NCBI RefSeq assembly: GCF_003610635.1
Contig: NZ_RAQJ01000001.1
Coordinates: 992,474-1,056,473, forward strand
Origin: Ichthyenterobacterium magnum
GTDB lineage: Bacteria; Bacteroidota; Bacteroidia; Flavobacteriales; Flavobacteriaceae
Direction of reading: 5' to 3'
DNA length: 64,000 nucleotides
The notes beneath the pieces are model-generated. The model had not been told where the DNA came from. It saw nothing but the letters and a program-made list of their open reading frames with translations, and did no database searches. Positions 53,638-62,188 of this stretch are shown piece after piece. Both the position numbers and the translations under genes were made by a program. Every line of letters begins with the position of its first letter. The first letter of the stretch is position 1.

Positions 53638-54627
53638 TTACGAAATCAATTTCACAACATCTTTGGCAAAGTAACTTGCTATTACATCTGCTCCAGCGCG
53701 CTTGATTGCTGTAATTTGTTCTAACATTACAGCATCATGGTCTAGCCAACCTTTTTCTGCTGCAGCTTTAATCATGGCATATTCTCCAGAGACTTGATAA
53801 ACAGCAACAGGAACGTCAACTTCGTTTTTGATTTCACGAACAATATCTAAGTAAGCAATTCCAGGTTTAACCATAACAATATCTGCGCCTTCGTCAATAT
53901 CCATTTCGGTTTCGCGTAATGCTTCAAAACGATTGGCATAATCCATCTGATATGTTTTTTTGTCTTTAGGAACATTTGCCATATCTACTGGAGCAGAATC
54001 TAGAGCATCTCTAAAAGGTCCATAAAAAGCCGAAGCATATTTAGCAGAGTAACTCATGATTCCTGTATCAATAAATCCTTCATCTTCTAAAGCCTCGCGA
54101 ATGGTAAGAATGCGACCATCCATCATATCACTTGGCGCTACAAAATTAGCACCTGCTTGAGCATGAGATATACTCATTTCTGCTAAAACATCGGCAGTTT
54201 CATCATTTAAGATTAGTCCGTTTTCAACAATTCCGTCATGTCCATAAGCCGAATAAGGATCCAATGCTACATCGGTCATTACCAACATATCTGGACATGC
54301 ATTTTTAACTGTTTTTATAGCACGTTGCATTAATCCGTTTGGGTTTAATGCTTCGGTGCCTTTGTTGTCTTTTAAGTTATCAGGAACTTTTACAAATAGT
54401 AAAACAGATTTCAAACCGAGTTTCCAAAGGGCTTTTACTTCGTTTTCTAATAAGTCTAAACTGTAACGATAGTAATTTGGCATAGAAGCAATTTCTTCTT
54501 TTATCCCTTTACCTTCAACTACAAATAAAGGCACTAAAAAATCGTTTGGTGTAATAATAGTTTCTCTTACTAAACTTCTTATTGCTTCGTTAGTTCTTAA
54601 TCGTCTATTTCGTCTTAATGGATACAT
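53638..54627 (-). CDS. hemB: Porphobilinogen synthase (ALA dehydratase)
   Basis: A 329-residue enzyme that condenses two 5-aminolevulinates into porphobilinogen. Schiff-base lysines are K196 (Y-S-A-K-Y) and K254 (V-M-V-K-P-G). The metal-site segment at 119-131 reads D-V-A-L-D-P-Y-S-A-Y-G-H-D, with Ala/Asp/Asp instead of the three cysteines of zinc-type enzymes; this marks the magnesium-dependent class. Length is standard. It lies 27 bases after hemF. Confidence 0.97.
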   Translation of the reverse strand: MYPLRRNRRLRTNEAIRSLVRETIITPNDFLVPLFVVEGKGIKEEIASMPNYYRYSLDLLENEVKALWKLGLKSVLLFVKVPDNLKDNKGTEALNPNGLMQRAIKTVKNACPDMLVMTDVALDPYSAYGHDGIVENGLILNDETADVLAEMSISHAQAGANFVAPSDMMDGRILTIREALEDEGFIDTGIMSYSAKYASAFYGPFRDALDSAPVDMANVPKDKKTYQMDYANRFEALRETEMDIDEGADIVMVKPGIAYLDIVREIKNEVDVPVAVYQVSGEYAMIKAAAEKGWLDHDAVMLEQITAIKRAGADVIASYFAKDVVKLIS

Positions 54628-54654
54628 TTTAAAAATGTTTAGTTGTTGGTGTAT

Positions 54655-55563
54655 TTATTTGTTTACCCAATCAATAGGGTTTTGCAATACGTTTATTAGC
54701 TTTTCCTCATCACTTCCAGATTCTGGATGGTGGTCGTAAACCCATTGCACATGTGGTGGTAAACTCATGAGGATACTTTCTATTCTTCCGTTGGTTTTAA
54801 GTCCGAATAAAGTGCCTTTATCATGCACTAAATTAAACTCGACATAACGACCACGACGTATTTCTTGCCAATCACGTTGTTTTTTAGTATAAGATAAGCT
54901 TTTTCTTTTTTCTACCACAGGAACGTAAGCGTTGAGGAAACTATTACCAACTTCGGTTACAAAATTATACCAGTTTTGCATACTCATATCTTCTGAAGCT
55001 TTGCAATAATCAAAAAACAAACCTCCAATACCACGACCTTCGTTACGATGTGTATTGTAAAAATACTCATCACAACGCGCTTTATATTTTGGGTAAAATT
55101 CTAGATTATGTTTATCGCAAGCTGTTTTACAGGTTTGATGAAAATGAATTGCATCGTCTTCAAACAAATAGTAAGGCGTTAAATCTTGTCCGCCACCAAA
55201 CCATTGGTCTACAATGTTTCCTTTTTGGTCATACATTTCAAAATAACGCCAATTAGCGTGAACAGTTGGAACCATTGGGTTTTTAGGATGTAAAACAAGG
55301 CTCAATCCACAAGCAAAAAAATCGGCATCTTCAACACCAAAGTATTTTTGCATGCTATCTGGTAATTTTCCGTGAACACCAGAAATGTTTACACCACCTT
55401 TTTCAAAAACACTTCCATTTTCTATAACGCGAGTTCTGCCGCCACCACCTTCTGGGCGTTTCCATGTGTCTTCTTGAAATTTGGCAGTTCCATCTATGGC
55501 TTCTAATTTAGAAGTAATAGTATCTTGAAGCTCGTGTATGTATTTAAAAAATTTATCTTTCAT
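54655..55563 (-). CDS. hemF: Oxygen-dependent coproporphyrinogen III oxidase
   Basis: A 302-residue HemF, using oxygen to decarboxylate two propionates and form protoporphyrinogen IX. Diagnostic segments are G-G-G-R-T-R-V, N-x-S-G-V-H-G, H-A-N-W-R-Y-F-E, W-F-G-G-G-x-D-L-T-P-Y-Y and the R-R-G-R-Y-V-E-F-N-L-V-H-D-K-G-T-x-F-G-L run near the C-terminus. All are intact. Its presence shows that this step is aerobic. Upstream of its ATG is a 94-base gap that holds a possible small ORF. Confidence 0.97.
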   Translation of the reverse strand: MKDKFFKYIHELQDTITSKLEAIDGTAKFQEDTWKRPEGGGGRTRVIENGSVFEKGGVNISGVHGKLPDSMQKYFGVEDADFFACGLSLVLHPKNPMVPTVHANWRYFEMYDQKGNIVDQWFGGGQDLTPYYLFEDDAIHFHQTCKTACDKHNLEFYPKYKARCDEYFYNTHRNEGRGIGGLFFDYCKASEDMSMQNWYNFVTEVGNSFLNAYVPVVEKRKSLSYTKKQRDWQEIRRGRYVEFNLVHDKGTLFGLKTNGRIESILMSLPPHVQWVYDHHPESGSDEEKLINVLQNPIDWVNK

Positions 55564-55590
55564 GTGTTTATAGTTATTGTTTTTAAAAGG

Positions 55591-55701
55591 TCACATGCTA
55601 TTCGCTATTAATAATTCCTTTAGTTGATTAGCTTTTAACATGCTCATTTCATAACCGTTAAACCATTGCTTTATTTCTGTATGTTGCTTTTTCAAAATCA
55701 T
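55591..55701 (-). CDS. Possible 36-residue ORF between the isomerase-like gene and hemF
   Basis: ATG at 55701, inside the upstream gene and in another frame, opens a 36-codon frame (M-I-L-K-K-Q-H-T-E-I, later W-F-N-G-Y-E-M-S-M-L-K) that ends at 55591, before hemF. The composition looks protein-like (amphipathic, no low complexity). It may be a small protein, a remnant, or the original C-terminal extension of the overlapping gene after a frameshift. No family is recognised. Confidence 0.25.
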   Translation of the reverse strand: MILKKQHTEIKQWFNGYEMSMLKANQLKELLIANSM

Positions 55702-56005
55702 TTATATTAATAGCAATAAAGGGAATATTTGGAAACATAATTTTAAGTTTATTTACTATATCTTTTGAAAGATTTGCTTTTTCTTCTGTGCTTCTTCCTT
55801 CCATTATGTTTGCAAATACATGAATAAAATTTTCTTCTTTTCCGCCCACAAGATAGTTTTCTTTAAATGGATTTAATCGCACTTTAATATCTGCTTCTTC
55901 AAACAAGTTTGAATCGTTGGCAGCTTGATGAACTTCTTGTAAAATAGCTTGTGGTTCTTTTATTTCAAGAATATGTTGCGAACAATCAATTACAAAATGT
56001 GGCAT
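55658..56005 (-). CDS. 5-carboxymethyl-2-hydroxymuconate isomerase-like protein
   Basis: A 115-residue tautomerase-superfamily protein of the CHMI family. It begins with M-P-H-F-V-I-D (Pro2 would be the N-terminal catalytic residue), and the conserved I-M-E-G-R-S-x-E-E-K segment is present. The known enzyme isomerises a homoprotocatechuate-pathway intermediate, but no other gene of that pathway is here. In this heme operon its physiological role is uncertain. It is 14 bases from the EI24 gene. The reference enzyme in E. coli is about ten residues longer. Confidence 0.82.
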   Translation of the reverse strand: MPHFVIDCSQHILEIKEPQAILQEVHQAANDSNLFEEADIKVRLNPFKENYLVGGKEENFIHVFANIMEGRSTEEKANLSKDIVNKLKIMFPNIPFIAININDFEKATYRNKAMV

Positions 56006-56019
56006 AATCTATTAAAGTA

Positions 56020-56772
56020 TTAATGTGTGATTTGTTTTTTGTTATTAAGTAATTCAACAGTTGTACTTGAAGCTGCTGTTACAGACAATGGCAACACCAA
56101 AATTACACCAACAACTGGAATTAAAAGAAATAGCATAAAAACAATCCCATTTCCGATAGCAAAACCTCTATTTTGTCTTACAAATTGTAAGCTTTCTTTA
56201 AATTTATAATGACGCTCTAATGTATAATCTATATTACCAAAACCAGCATAATAAGCTTGTAGTAAGAATAACAAAACTGTAGAAAAAATATTAACGACAG
56301 GAATGAATTTTAGAAGCAGTAAAGGAATTGTTAATAGTAACTCCATACCAAGGTTTCTAATATTTATTTTAATACCTCGCCAAAGCTGTTGTTTAAATGA
56401 TGTATTTCTATGGTTGTGTTTTTCAATTCCTGTAAGATGAGTTTCAATTTTTTCTGAAACAGGACTCATAAATGGAGCTGATAAAGCCATAATAATATGC
56501 TTATAAAGGATTAATCCAATAACAATAATTATTAGTCCTCCAATAAAAGTACCTATAGATGTAAAGGTTTCTTTTCCCCATTCCCAAACCCAAATTTTAG
56601 AAATAAAGCGTCCAACATTATCAGATAATCCATAAACAGAAACACCAATTAAGATAGCAGTAGCTAAACTAATTGCCATTGGAATAAAGAAATACTTCCA
56701 AAGTTTAAGTTTGGAAATCAACTGAAATGTTCCAGTATAAGCTTGTATTCCTTTTATAATATTTTTAAGCAC
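56020..56772 (-). CDS. EI24/CysZ-like membrane protein
   Basis: A 250-residue inner-membrane protein of the EI24 domain family with four to six hydrophobic segments (about 28-52, 72-98, 135-160, 160-185 and 205-240). Bacterial relatives include CysZ, a sulfate transporter, but sequence alone does not show sulfate specificity. It overlaps hemE by eight bases, so it is translated as part of the heme unit. The association with heme genes suggests a membrane role in that pathway, which is inference. Confidence 0.82.
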   Translation of the reverse strand: MLKNIIKGIQAYTGTFQLISKLKLWKYFFIPMAISLATAILIGVSVYGLSDNVGRFISKIWVWEWGKETFTSIGTFIGGLIIIVIGLILYKHIIMALSAPFMSPVSEKIETHLTGIEKHNHRNTSFKQQLWRGIKINIRNLGMELLLTIPLLLLKFIPVVNIFSTVLLFLLQAYYAGFGNIDYTLERHYKFKESLQFVRQNRGFAIGNGIVFMLFLLIPVVGVILVLPLSVTAASSTTVELLNNKKQITH

Positions 56773-57787
56773 GATATTCTTTTACAGCATCAATAAATGC
56801 TTTGGCGTTTTCTAATGGGATATTTGGTAAAATACCATGACCTAAATTTACAATATATCTGTCTTTACCAAAGTCGTTAATCATTTGGTGCACCATTTTT
56901 TTAATTTCTGAAGGTGGAGAAAATAGTCGTGTTGGATCAAAATTACCTTGTAAAGTAATATTTCCACCACTTAAATAACGTGCGTTACGTGCAGAGCAAG
57001 TCCAATCAACACCTAAAGCAGACGCTCCTGATTTAGCCATTTCATTAAGTGCAAACCAACAGCCTTTTCCAAATGCAATAACTGGAGCATCATCTTTTAA
57101 AGCATCAATGATTTGCTGTATATATTGCCAAGAAAACTCTTGATAATCTACTGGAGATAACATGCCTCCCCAAGAATCAAATACTTGAACGGCATTACAG
57201 CCGACTTTCACTTTTTCTTTTAAATAAGCAATGGTTGTATCTGTGATTTTTTGAAGTAAAGTATGTGCAGCAATTGGGTTTGTAAAGCAAAACTCTTTAG
57301 CTTTATCAAAGTTTTTACTGCCTTGACCTTGTACACAGTAGCATAAAATAGTCCAAGGAGAACCAGCAAAACCAATTAATGGGATTTCATCATTCAGCTT
57401 TTCTTTGGTTGCTTTTATCGCTTGATATACATAATCTAATACCACAGTTACATCCGGAACTATTACATTGTCTACATCTTTTTGTGTGCGAATAGGATTT
57501 GGTAAATAAGGCCCAAAATTTGGTTTCATTTGTACCTCAATATTCATTGCTTGAGGAATCACCAAAATATCGCTAAACAAAATAGCAGCATCCATACCAT
57601 AACGACGAATAGGCTGTACAGTGATTTCACTAGCTAATTCTGGAGTTTGGCAACGCGTAAAGAAATCATATTTTGCTTTGATTTCCATAAACTCTGGTAG
57701 GTAACGTCCTGCTTGGCGCATCATCCATACTGGAGGACGCTCAACGGTTTCACCTTTTAATGCTCTTAAAAATAAATCGTTTTTCAT
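56765..57787 (-). CDS. hemE: Uroporphyrinogen decarboxylase
   Basis: A 340-residue HemE that converts uroporphyrinogen III to coproporphyrinogen III. The signature [16 protein letters not shown] (about 17-32) and the second motif G-F-A-G-S-P-W-T (about 145-152) are intact, as is G-H-G-I-L-P near the C-terminus. It overlaps the EI24 gene by eight bases. A four-helix-bundle gene is inserted between it and hemCD. Confidence 0.97.
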   Translation of the reverse strand: MKNDLFLRALKGETVERPPVWMMRQAGRYLPEFMEIKAKYDFFTRCQTPELASEITVQPIRRYGMDAAILFSDILVIPQAMNIEVQMKPNFGPYLPNPIRTQKDVDNVIVPDVTVVLDYVYQAIKATKEKLNDEIPLIGFAGSPWTILCYCVQGQGSKNFDKAKEFCFTNPIAAHTLLQKITDTTIAYLKEKVKVGCNAVQVFDSWGGMLSPVDYQEFSWQYIQQIIDALKDDAPVIAFGKGCWFALNEMAKSGASALGVDWTCSARNARYLSGGNITLQGNFDPTRLFSPPSEIKKMVHQMINDFGKDRYIVNLGHGILPNIPLENAKAFIDAVKEYRA

Positions 57788-57790
57788 ATC

Positions 57791-57825
57791 TAGCTTTTGG
57801 CTATTAGCTTTTGGCTACTAGCTAT
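57791..57825 (-). repeat. 14-bp tandem repeats at the 3' end of the four-helix-bundle gene
   Basis: TAGCTTTTGGCTAT (57791-57804), TAGCTTTTGGCTAC (57805-57818) and the start of a third, TAGCTAT. The stop codon of the four-helix-bundle gene lies in this array. A similar TAGCAGTTGGCTAT is at the other border (58181). Confidence 0.75.
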
Positions 57826-58174
57826 TTTTGATTTTACTTATTAAACTATTAATCATTCTTGCTTCTTTTTGAATTAAGCTAAAAATGGCTTCAAGTTCAT
57901 CTTTTTTTATAAAACTTAATTCTTGTGCTATTATTAATGGTGTGTTTACTTCAAATAATGAACCCATTGAAATTTCTAAAAAGCGTTTGAACTCAATTTC
58001 ACTATTTCTACTGCAGCCTTCTGCTATATTAGATGGAACAGAAACCGACGCTCTTGTTAGTTGACTTCTTAAACCAAATTTTTCTTCTGAAGGTAATTTA
58101 TTAGATAATTGATAAACTTGTTTTACAAGCTCAATTCCGTTTTTCCAAATTTCAAGTTTTCTAAAGTCTCTCAT
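57818..58174 (-). CDS. Four-helix-bundle protein (23S rRNA intervening-sequence family)
   Basis: A 118-residue all-helical protein of the four-helix-bundle family first found in 23S rRNA intervening sequences: M-R-D-F-R-K-L-E-I-W-K-N-G-I-E-L-V, then S-Q-L-T-R-A-S-V-S-V-P-S-N-I-A-E-G (about 38-54) and G-S-L-F-E-V-N-T. The family often appears as isolated mobile-looking insertions and resembles the Avd accessory protein of diversity-generating retroelements. Here it sits on the same strand inside the heme operon, bordered on both sides by short TAGC..TTGGC repeats. Function unknown; no reverse transcriptase is near. Confidence 0.88.
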   Translation of the reverse strand: MRDFRKLEIWKNGIELVKQVYQLSNKLPSEEKFGLRSQLTRASVSVPSNIAEGCSRNSEIEFKRFLEISMGSLFEVNTPLIIAQELSFIKKDELEAIFSLIQKEARMINSLISKIKNS

Positions 58175-58180
58175 TTTATC

Positions 58181-58256
58181 TAGCAGTTGGCTATTTACCT
58201 TTAGCCTTTTTTATCAGTAAAAGTGTTGCCAAGAGCTAAAAGCAAAAGGCAAACAG
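58181..58256 (-). repeat. Border repeats at the 5' side of the four-helix-bundle gene
   Basis: TAGCAGTTGGCTAT at 58181-58194 matches the TAGCTTTTGGCTAT units at 57791 in 12 of 14 positions. It is followed by TTTAGCC and, near 58228-58256, by inverted-sense GCCAAGAGCTAAAAGC and AAAAGGCAAACAGC, directly before the hemCD stop. Confidence 0.6.
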
Positions 58257-58259
58257 CAA

Positions 58260-59837
58260 TCAAACGTAGTGCAAATTCACTAATTCTATAACACTTTCTA
58301 CTGTTGGGACTTTTGCAACTCTAACATCTTTAAAATGTTTTTTTGCTTCATTAGCTGTAGTTTCTCCAATACAGAAAGCAATACCATTTGCTTTGTTTTT
58401 TGATATAAAGCTTTGTACTGTTGATGGGCTATAAAACATAATACCTTCAATACTGTCTTCAACTTTTAAAGCATCAAACTTTGTTTGGTAAGCTTCAATT
58501 TCGTTTACTTTTATATTGTTGGTATTAAGTATTGTTGGTAAATCATCTAAACGAATGTCACTACTAAAATAAGTGACTTCAGTTCCGTCAATATACTCAA
58601 CCAAATATTCAGCTAATTTTTTAGCATTTTTTTCAGAATGCTTAACACTCCCAATTCTATTTTCAATAAGACGCTTGGTTCGCCTTCCAACACAGTATAT
58701 GTTTTTAAATTGTAATTCATTTGCTGAAAAATTATGCAATAAAGCTTCAACACCATTTTTACTTGTAATAATTACATTTTGAATTGGTGATTTTACAACT
58801 TGCGGTTTAATTCTATTTAAACTTATTTTAATAGAGTCATTGCTTTTTGCTGCAATATCATCATTAAACAATTGACGCTGCGTTTCTGTTAATGACTTTG
58901 TAGAATAGATATTTGTTTGCTTACTTGAACGCTTTAAATCATCCATTAAACGTTTTCCGCCACGTTCAATTATATAGTCTGAAGCATATTTAGCAATATT
59001 GTGATGTTCACCAAGTTTTTCAACGCGATTTACTTCTATTTTTTTACTTCCATCTTCACTTAAAAGCACACCTTGAAATGTAACTTGCTCGTCCTTAATA
59101 TAGGCAATAGCACCAATTGGAGCTGTGCAACCGCCTTCTAATAGGTTTAAGAATTTACGCTCTATACTCGTGCAAATTTCTGTATCACTATCATTAATCT
59201 CTGCACAAATTGCTTTAATATCTTCGTCTTGATCTAAAGCAGCAATCATTATTGCGCCTTGTGCTGGAGCAGGAATCATCCAATCTAAATTAATTGCATC
59301 TTCAGGTCTTAAGTCTAAACGACCTAAACCAGCAGCGGCGAAAATAGCACCATTCCAATGCTCATTATCCTCTAATTTTTGAAGTCGTGTATTAACATTA
59401 CCTCTTAAATCTTCTGTTGTGTGTGTTGGATATCTATTTAGCCATTGTGCTCGTCGTCTTAAGCTTCCTGTGGCAATAATGGCTTCTCTTTGAGACAAAA
59501 ACTCTTCATTCTTTTTAAAGACTAAAGTATCTCTAACATTTCCGCGTTTTAAAACAGCGGCTTGCACGATTCCTTTTGGTAAAACAGTTGGCACATCTTT
59601 TAAAGAATGTACTGCAATATCTATGTCGTTATTTAACATAGCAATGTCTAATGTTCTGGTAAAAATACCTGTAATCCCAAGTTCGTAAAGTGGTTTATCT
59701 AAAACCAAATCTCCTGTTGATTTTACTGGAACTAAAACCGTTTTATGGCCTAAATGTTCTAATTGACTTTGTACTATTTTGGCCTGCCATAGTGCTAATT
59801 CACTATCACGAGTTCCAATTCTAATTATTTTAGACAT
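58260..59837 (-). CDS. hemC: Hydroxymethylbilane synthase fused to uroporphyrinogen-III synthase
   Basis: A 525-residue fusion of two consecutive heme enzymes. Residues about 1-310 are HemC: R-I-G-T-R-D-S-E-L-A-L-W-Q-A (6-19), catalytic Asp81 (H-S-L-K-D-V-P-T) and the dipyrromethane cofactor Cys237 (E-G-G-C-T-A-P). Residues about 335-525 are a HemD-like domain with V-I-I-T-S-K-N-G-V-E-A and the F-Y-S-P-S-T-V-Q-S-F segment. HemCD fusions are common in Bacteroidota. The fusion channels hydroxymethylbilane directly to ring closure, by inference. It overlaps hemA by eight bases. Confidence 0.95.
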   Translation of the reverse strand: MSKIIRIGTRDSELALWQAKIVQSQLEHLGHKTVLVPVKSTGDLVLDKPLYELGITGIFTRTLDIAMLNNDIDIAVHSLKDVPTVLPKGIVQAAVLKRGNVRDTLVFKKNEEFLSQREAIIATGSLRRRAQWLNRYPTHTTEDLRGNVNTRLQKLEDNEHWNGAIFAAAGLGRLDLRPEDAINLDWMIPAPAQGAIMIAALDQDEDIKAICAEINDSDTEICTSIERKFLNLLEGGCTAPIGAIAYIKDEQVTFQGVLLSEDGSKKIEVNRVEKLGEHHNIAKYASDYIIERGGKRLMDDLKRSSKQTNIYSTKSLTETQRQLFNDDIAAKSNDSIKISLNRIKPQVVKSPIQNVIITSKNGVEALLHNFSANELQFKNIYCVGRRTKRLIENRIGSVKHSEKNAKKLAEYLVEYIDGTEVTYFSSDIRLDDLPTILNTNNIKVNEIEAYQTKFDALKVEDSIEGIMFYSPSTVQSFISKNKANGIAFCIGETTANEAKKHFKDVRVAKVPTVESVIELVNLHYV

Positions 59838-61089
59838 GTGTTGAGGGTTCTAACTGAAATACTTTCTTTATAAGTTCTAAGCTGTCATCAGTTGAGATGT
59901 CATCATCTTTAAGATGGTGTGCAAAATGATTTGTAATTTTTTGAACAATATTATTGCTTATTAATTCTGCTTGTTTCTCATTAAAATCAGCATTTTTCTT
60001 ACGCTGCGTTTCTAATTCGGTTGAGGCAAAATTTAAAAGTTTATGTTTTAAGGCTTTAATTGTAGGTGCAAACTTTCTGGTTTCTAACCACTCATTAAAC
60101 TCTTGATTTACGTCTTTAATAATTGCTTGTGCTAAAGGAATATGCAATTTTCTTTTTTCTAAAGTCTCATCAGTTATTTGAGATAAATCATCTAAATGCA
60201 CTAGTGTTGTCTGACTTAATTCTGAGACATTCTCGTGTACATTTTTAGGAATTGATAAATCTAAAATTAACAGCGGTTTTTTATTTTGAATAAGATGCTT
60301 ATCTACTGTTGGGTTTTGAGCTCCAGTAGCAACAATTAAAATATCTGAAGCATTTATTTCTTCTTGTAAGTTTGAATAGTCTTTAACAACAAGATTAAAC
60401 TTTCCGGCAATTTTTTCAGCCTTATCTTTTGTTCTGTTAATTAAAGTAATATGTTCATTTTTGGTGTGTTTCACCAAGTTTTCGCAAGTGTTTCTACCAA
60501 TTTTACCTGTTCCAAAAAGCAAGATGTTTTTATTTGAAACACTTTCAACATGCTTTAATATATATTGAACTGATGCAAATGATACTGAAGTAGCACCTGA
60601 AGAAATTTCGGTTTCGGTTTTTATACGTTTGCTAGCTTGAATAACAGCATTTACAAGACGCTCAATAAATGGGTTTAATAAACCTGCTTTTTTTGATGCT
60701 CTTGCACTTACTTTTAATTGACTTATAATTTCGAAATCACCTAAAATTTGGCTATCAAGACCCGAACCAACTTTAAACATATGAGAAATAGCTTCTCTGT
60801 TTTTGTAAACATAAGCTACTTTTTGAAACTCTTCCACAGTACCAACAGTATTATCGCATAATAACTTTATAAGTTGAAATGGGTGTTGAGCAAAACCGTA
60901 AATTTCTGTTCTGTTGCAAGTAGAAGTTATTAAAATGCTCTCTATGCCTTCAGCAGTTGCTTGCTCTATTAGTTTTTGTTTTGCTGTGTCATCTAAACTA
61001 AAGTGACCACGAATTTTTGCATCGGCTTTTTTATAACTTAAGCCAATAGCATAAAAGGTCGTTCCTTTAGATTTAACGTAATGCTCCAT
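59830..61089 (-). CDS. hemA: Glutamyl-tRNA reductase
   Basis: A 419-residue HemA, the first step of C5-pathway tetrapyrrole synthesis (glutamyl-tRNA to glutamate-1-semialdehyde). Nucleophile Cys58 is in S-T-C-N-R-T-E; the NADP-binding Rossmann domain (about 165-310, G-T-G-K-I-G) and the C-terminal dimerisation helices follow. The first gene of the minus-strand heme unit; hemL, the next step, is not in the window. A good promoter lies 24 bases upstream. The ATG at 61089 fits the family start. Confidence 0.96.
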   Translation of the reverse strand: MEHYVKSKGTTFYAIGLSYKKADAKIRGHFSLDDTAKQKLIEQATAEGIESILITSTCNRTEIYGFAQHPFQLIKLLCDNTVGTVEEFQKVAYVYKNREAISHMFKVGSGLDSQILGDFEIISQLKVSARASKKAGLLNPFIERLVNAVIQASKRIKTETEISSGATSVSFASVQYILKHVESVSNKNILLFGTGKIGRNTCENLVKHTKNEHITLINRTKDKAEKIAGKFNLVVKDYSNLQEEINASDILIVATGAQNPTVDKHLIQNKKPLLILDLSIPKNVHENVSELSQTTLVHLDDLSQITDETLEKRKLHIPLAQAIIKDVNQEFNEWLETRKFAPTIKALKHKLLNFASTELETQRKKNADFNEKQAELISNNIVQKITNHFAHHLKDDDISTDDSLELIKKVFQLEPSTHV

Positions 61090-61112
61090 ACCTGATTTGG
61101 AATTAACAAAAA

Positions 61113-61144
61113 CAAAAATATAAATGTGAAGTTAAAAAAAACAA
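61113..61144 (-). promoter_or_regulatory. Predicted hemA promoter
   Basis: On the minus strand TTG (61144-61142), 21 bases, then TATTTTTG (61120-61113), matching the Bacteroidota consensus. The expected leader is about 17 bases. Confidence 0.6.
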
Positions 61145-61214
61145 CGCTAAAAGAACTTTAAGTATCGTTTCTGGGTTTTTAAACGTTTTATTTTAAATAA
61201 TATGATAAATGTCA

Positions 61215-61222
61215 TACTTTTG
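61215..61222 (+). promoter_or_regulatory. -7 promoter box of the AraC-family regulator
   Basis: TACTTTTG matches TAnnTTTG, about 75 bases before the ATG at 61298, divergent from hemA. No clear -33 element at normal spacing. Confidence 0.5.
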
Positions 61223-61297
61223 TAGTGAAATCAATGCTTTTTCGATGATTTGTTTAGAATGAATCTAAATAAGAAGCTTTAAACTTTTGAAATTTCA

Positions 61298-62179
61298 ATG
61301 GATAAAAGTATCGCTGTAAGTTCTTTTAATGAAGTGAAAGTTGATGATGGTGTTTTTGTGTTAACCTATCAAAATGATAATTCGACAATGCAAAATGTTG
61401 AACGTGATATAGATAGTAGTTTTATACAATTTCATTTTTGTGTAAAAGGGTCTAGCAGATTTAATTTTAATAATGGTCGTTATACACTAGATGTTATAGA
61501 AGAAAATTCACTTTTACTCTACAACCCACAACGAGATCTGCCTATTCATTTAGATGTTCATCCAAACTCTTGGATTGTAAGTGTTGTTATTTCTATTAAA
61601 AAATTTCATGGCTTATTTTCTCAAGAAGCAGATTATATTACGTTTTTGAGTGAAGATAATAAGGATAAAAAATATTATAAAGATGGAAAAGTGTCGCCAT
61701 CTATGGCAATTGTTTTAAATCAACTTATTAATTATAACCTAAACCAAACCATTAAGGATTTATACTTTAAAGGAAAAGCATACGAGCTTTTAAGTTTATA
61801 CTTTAATAGAAGTGAAGATGCAGATATCGAACAATGTCCTTTTCTAGTTGACGAAACAAATGTTATAAAAATTAGAAAAGCGAAAGATATTATTATATCA
61901 AGAATGGCTGAACCACCAAGCCTTAAAGCATTAGCAGAAGAGATTGATTTAAGCTTAAAGAAGCTTAAAGAAGGTTTTAAGCAAATTTATGGTGACTCCG
62001 TATATAGTTTTTTGTTTGATTATAAAATGGAAGTAGCCAGAAAACTTTTAGAATCTGGTGAGCATAATGTAAATGAAGTTGGATTAAAAGTGGGTTATAG
62101 CACATCTAGCCATTTTATTGCAGCATTTAAAAAGAAGTATGGCACAACGCCTAAAAAATATTTAATGTCATTGACTTAA
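61298..62179 (+). CDS. AraC-family transcriptional regulator
   Basis: A 293-residue regulator. The C-terminal part (about 195-293) contains two helix-turn-helix motifs typical of AraC/XylS: L-K-A-L-A-E-E-I-D-L-S-L-K-K-L-K and V-N-E-V-G-L-K-V-G-Y-S-T-S-S-H-F-I-A-A-F-K-K-K-Y-G-T-T-P. The N-terminal ~190 residues look like a beta-rich cupin-type sensing domain. It is divergent from hemA and nine bases ahead of hemH, so it may control heme or iron response genes; that function is inferred from context. The ligand is not known. Confidence 0.92.
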   Translation: MDKSIAVSSFNEVKVDDGVFVLTYQNDNSTMQNVERDIDSSFIQFHFCVKGSSRFNFNNGRYTLDVIEENSLLLYNPQRDLPIHLDVHPNSWIVSVVISIKKFHGLFSQEADYITFLSEDNKDKKYYKDGKVSPSMAIVLNQLINYNLNQTIKDLYFKGKAYELLSLYFNRSEDADIEQCPFLVDETNVIKIRKAKDIIISRMAEPPSLKALAEEIDLSLKKLKEGFKQIYGDSVYSFLFDYKMEVARKLLESGEHNVNEVGLKVGYSTSSHFIAAFKKKYGTTPKKYLMSLT

Positions 62180-62188
62180 TTAAATTAG

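Noticed and set aside
58260-59837. HemC-HemD fusion as a novelty
   Set aside because: This fusion is common in the phylum; noted as a feature only.
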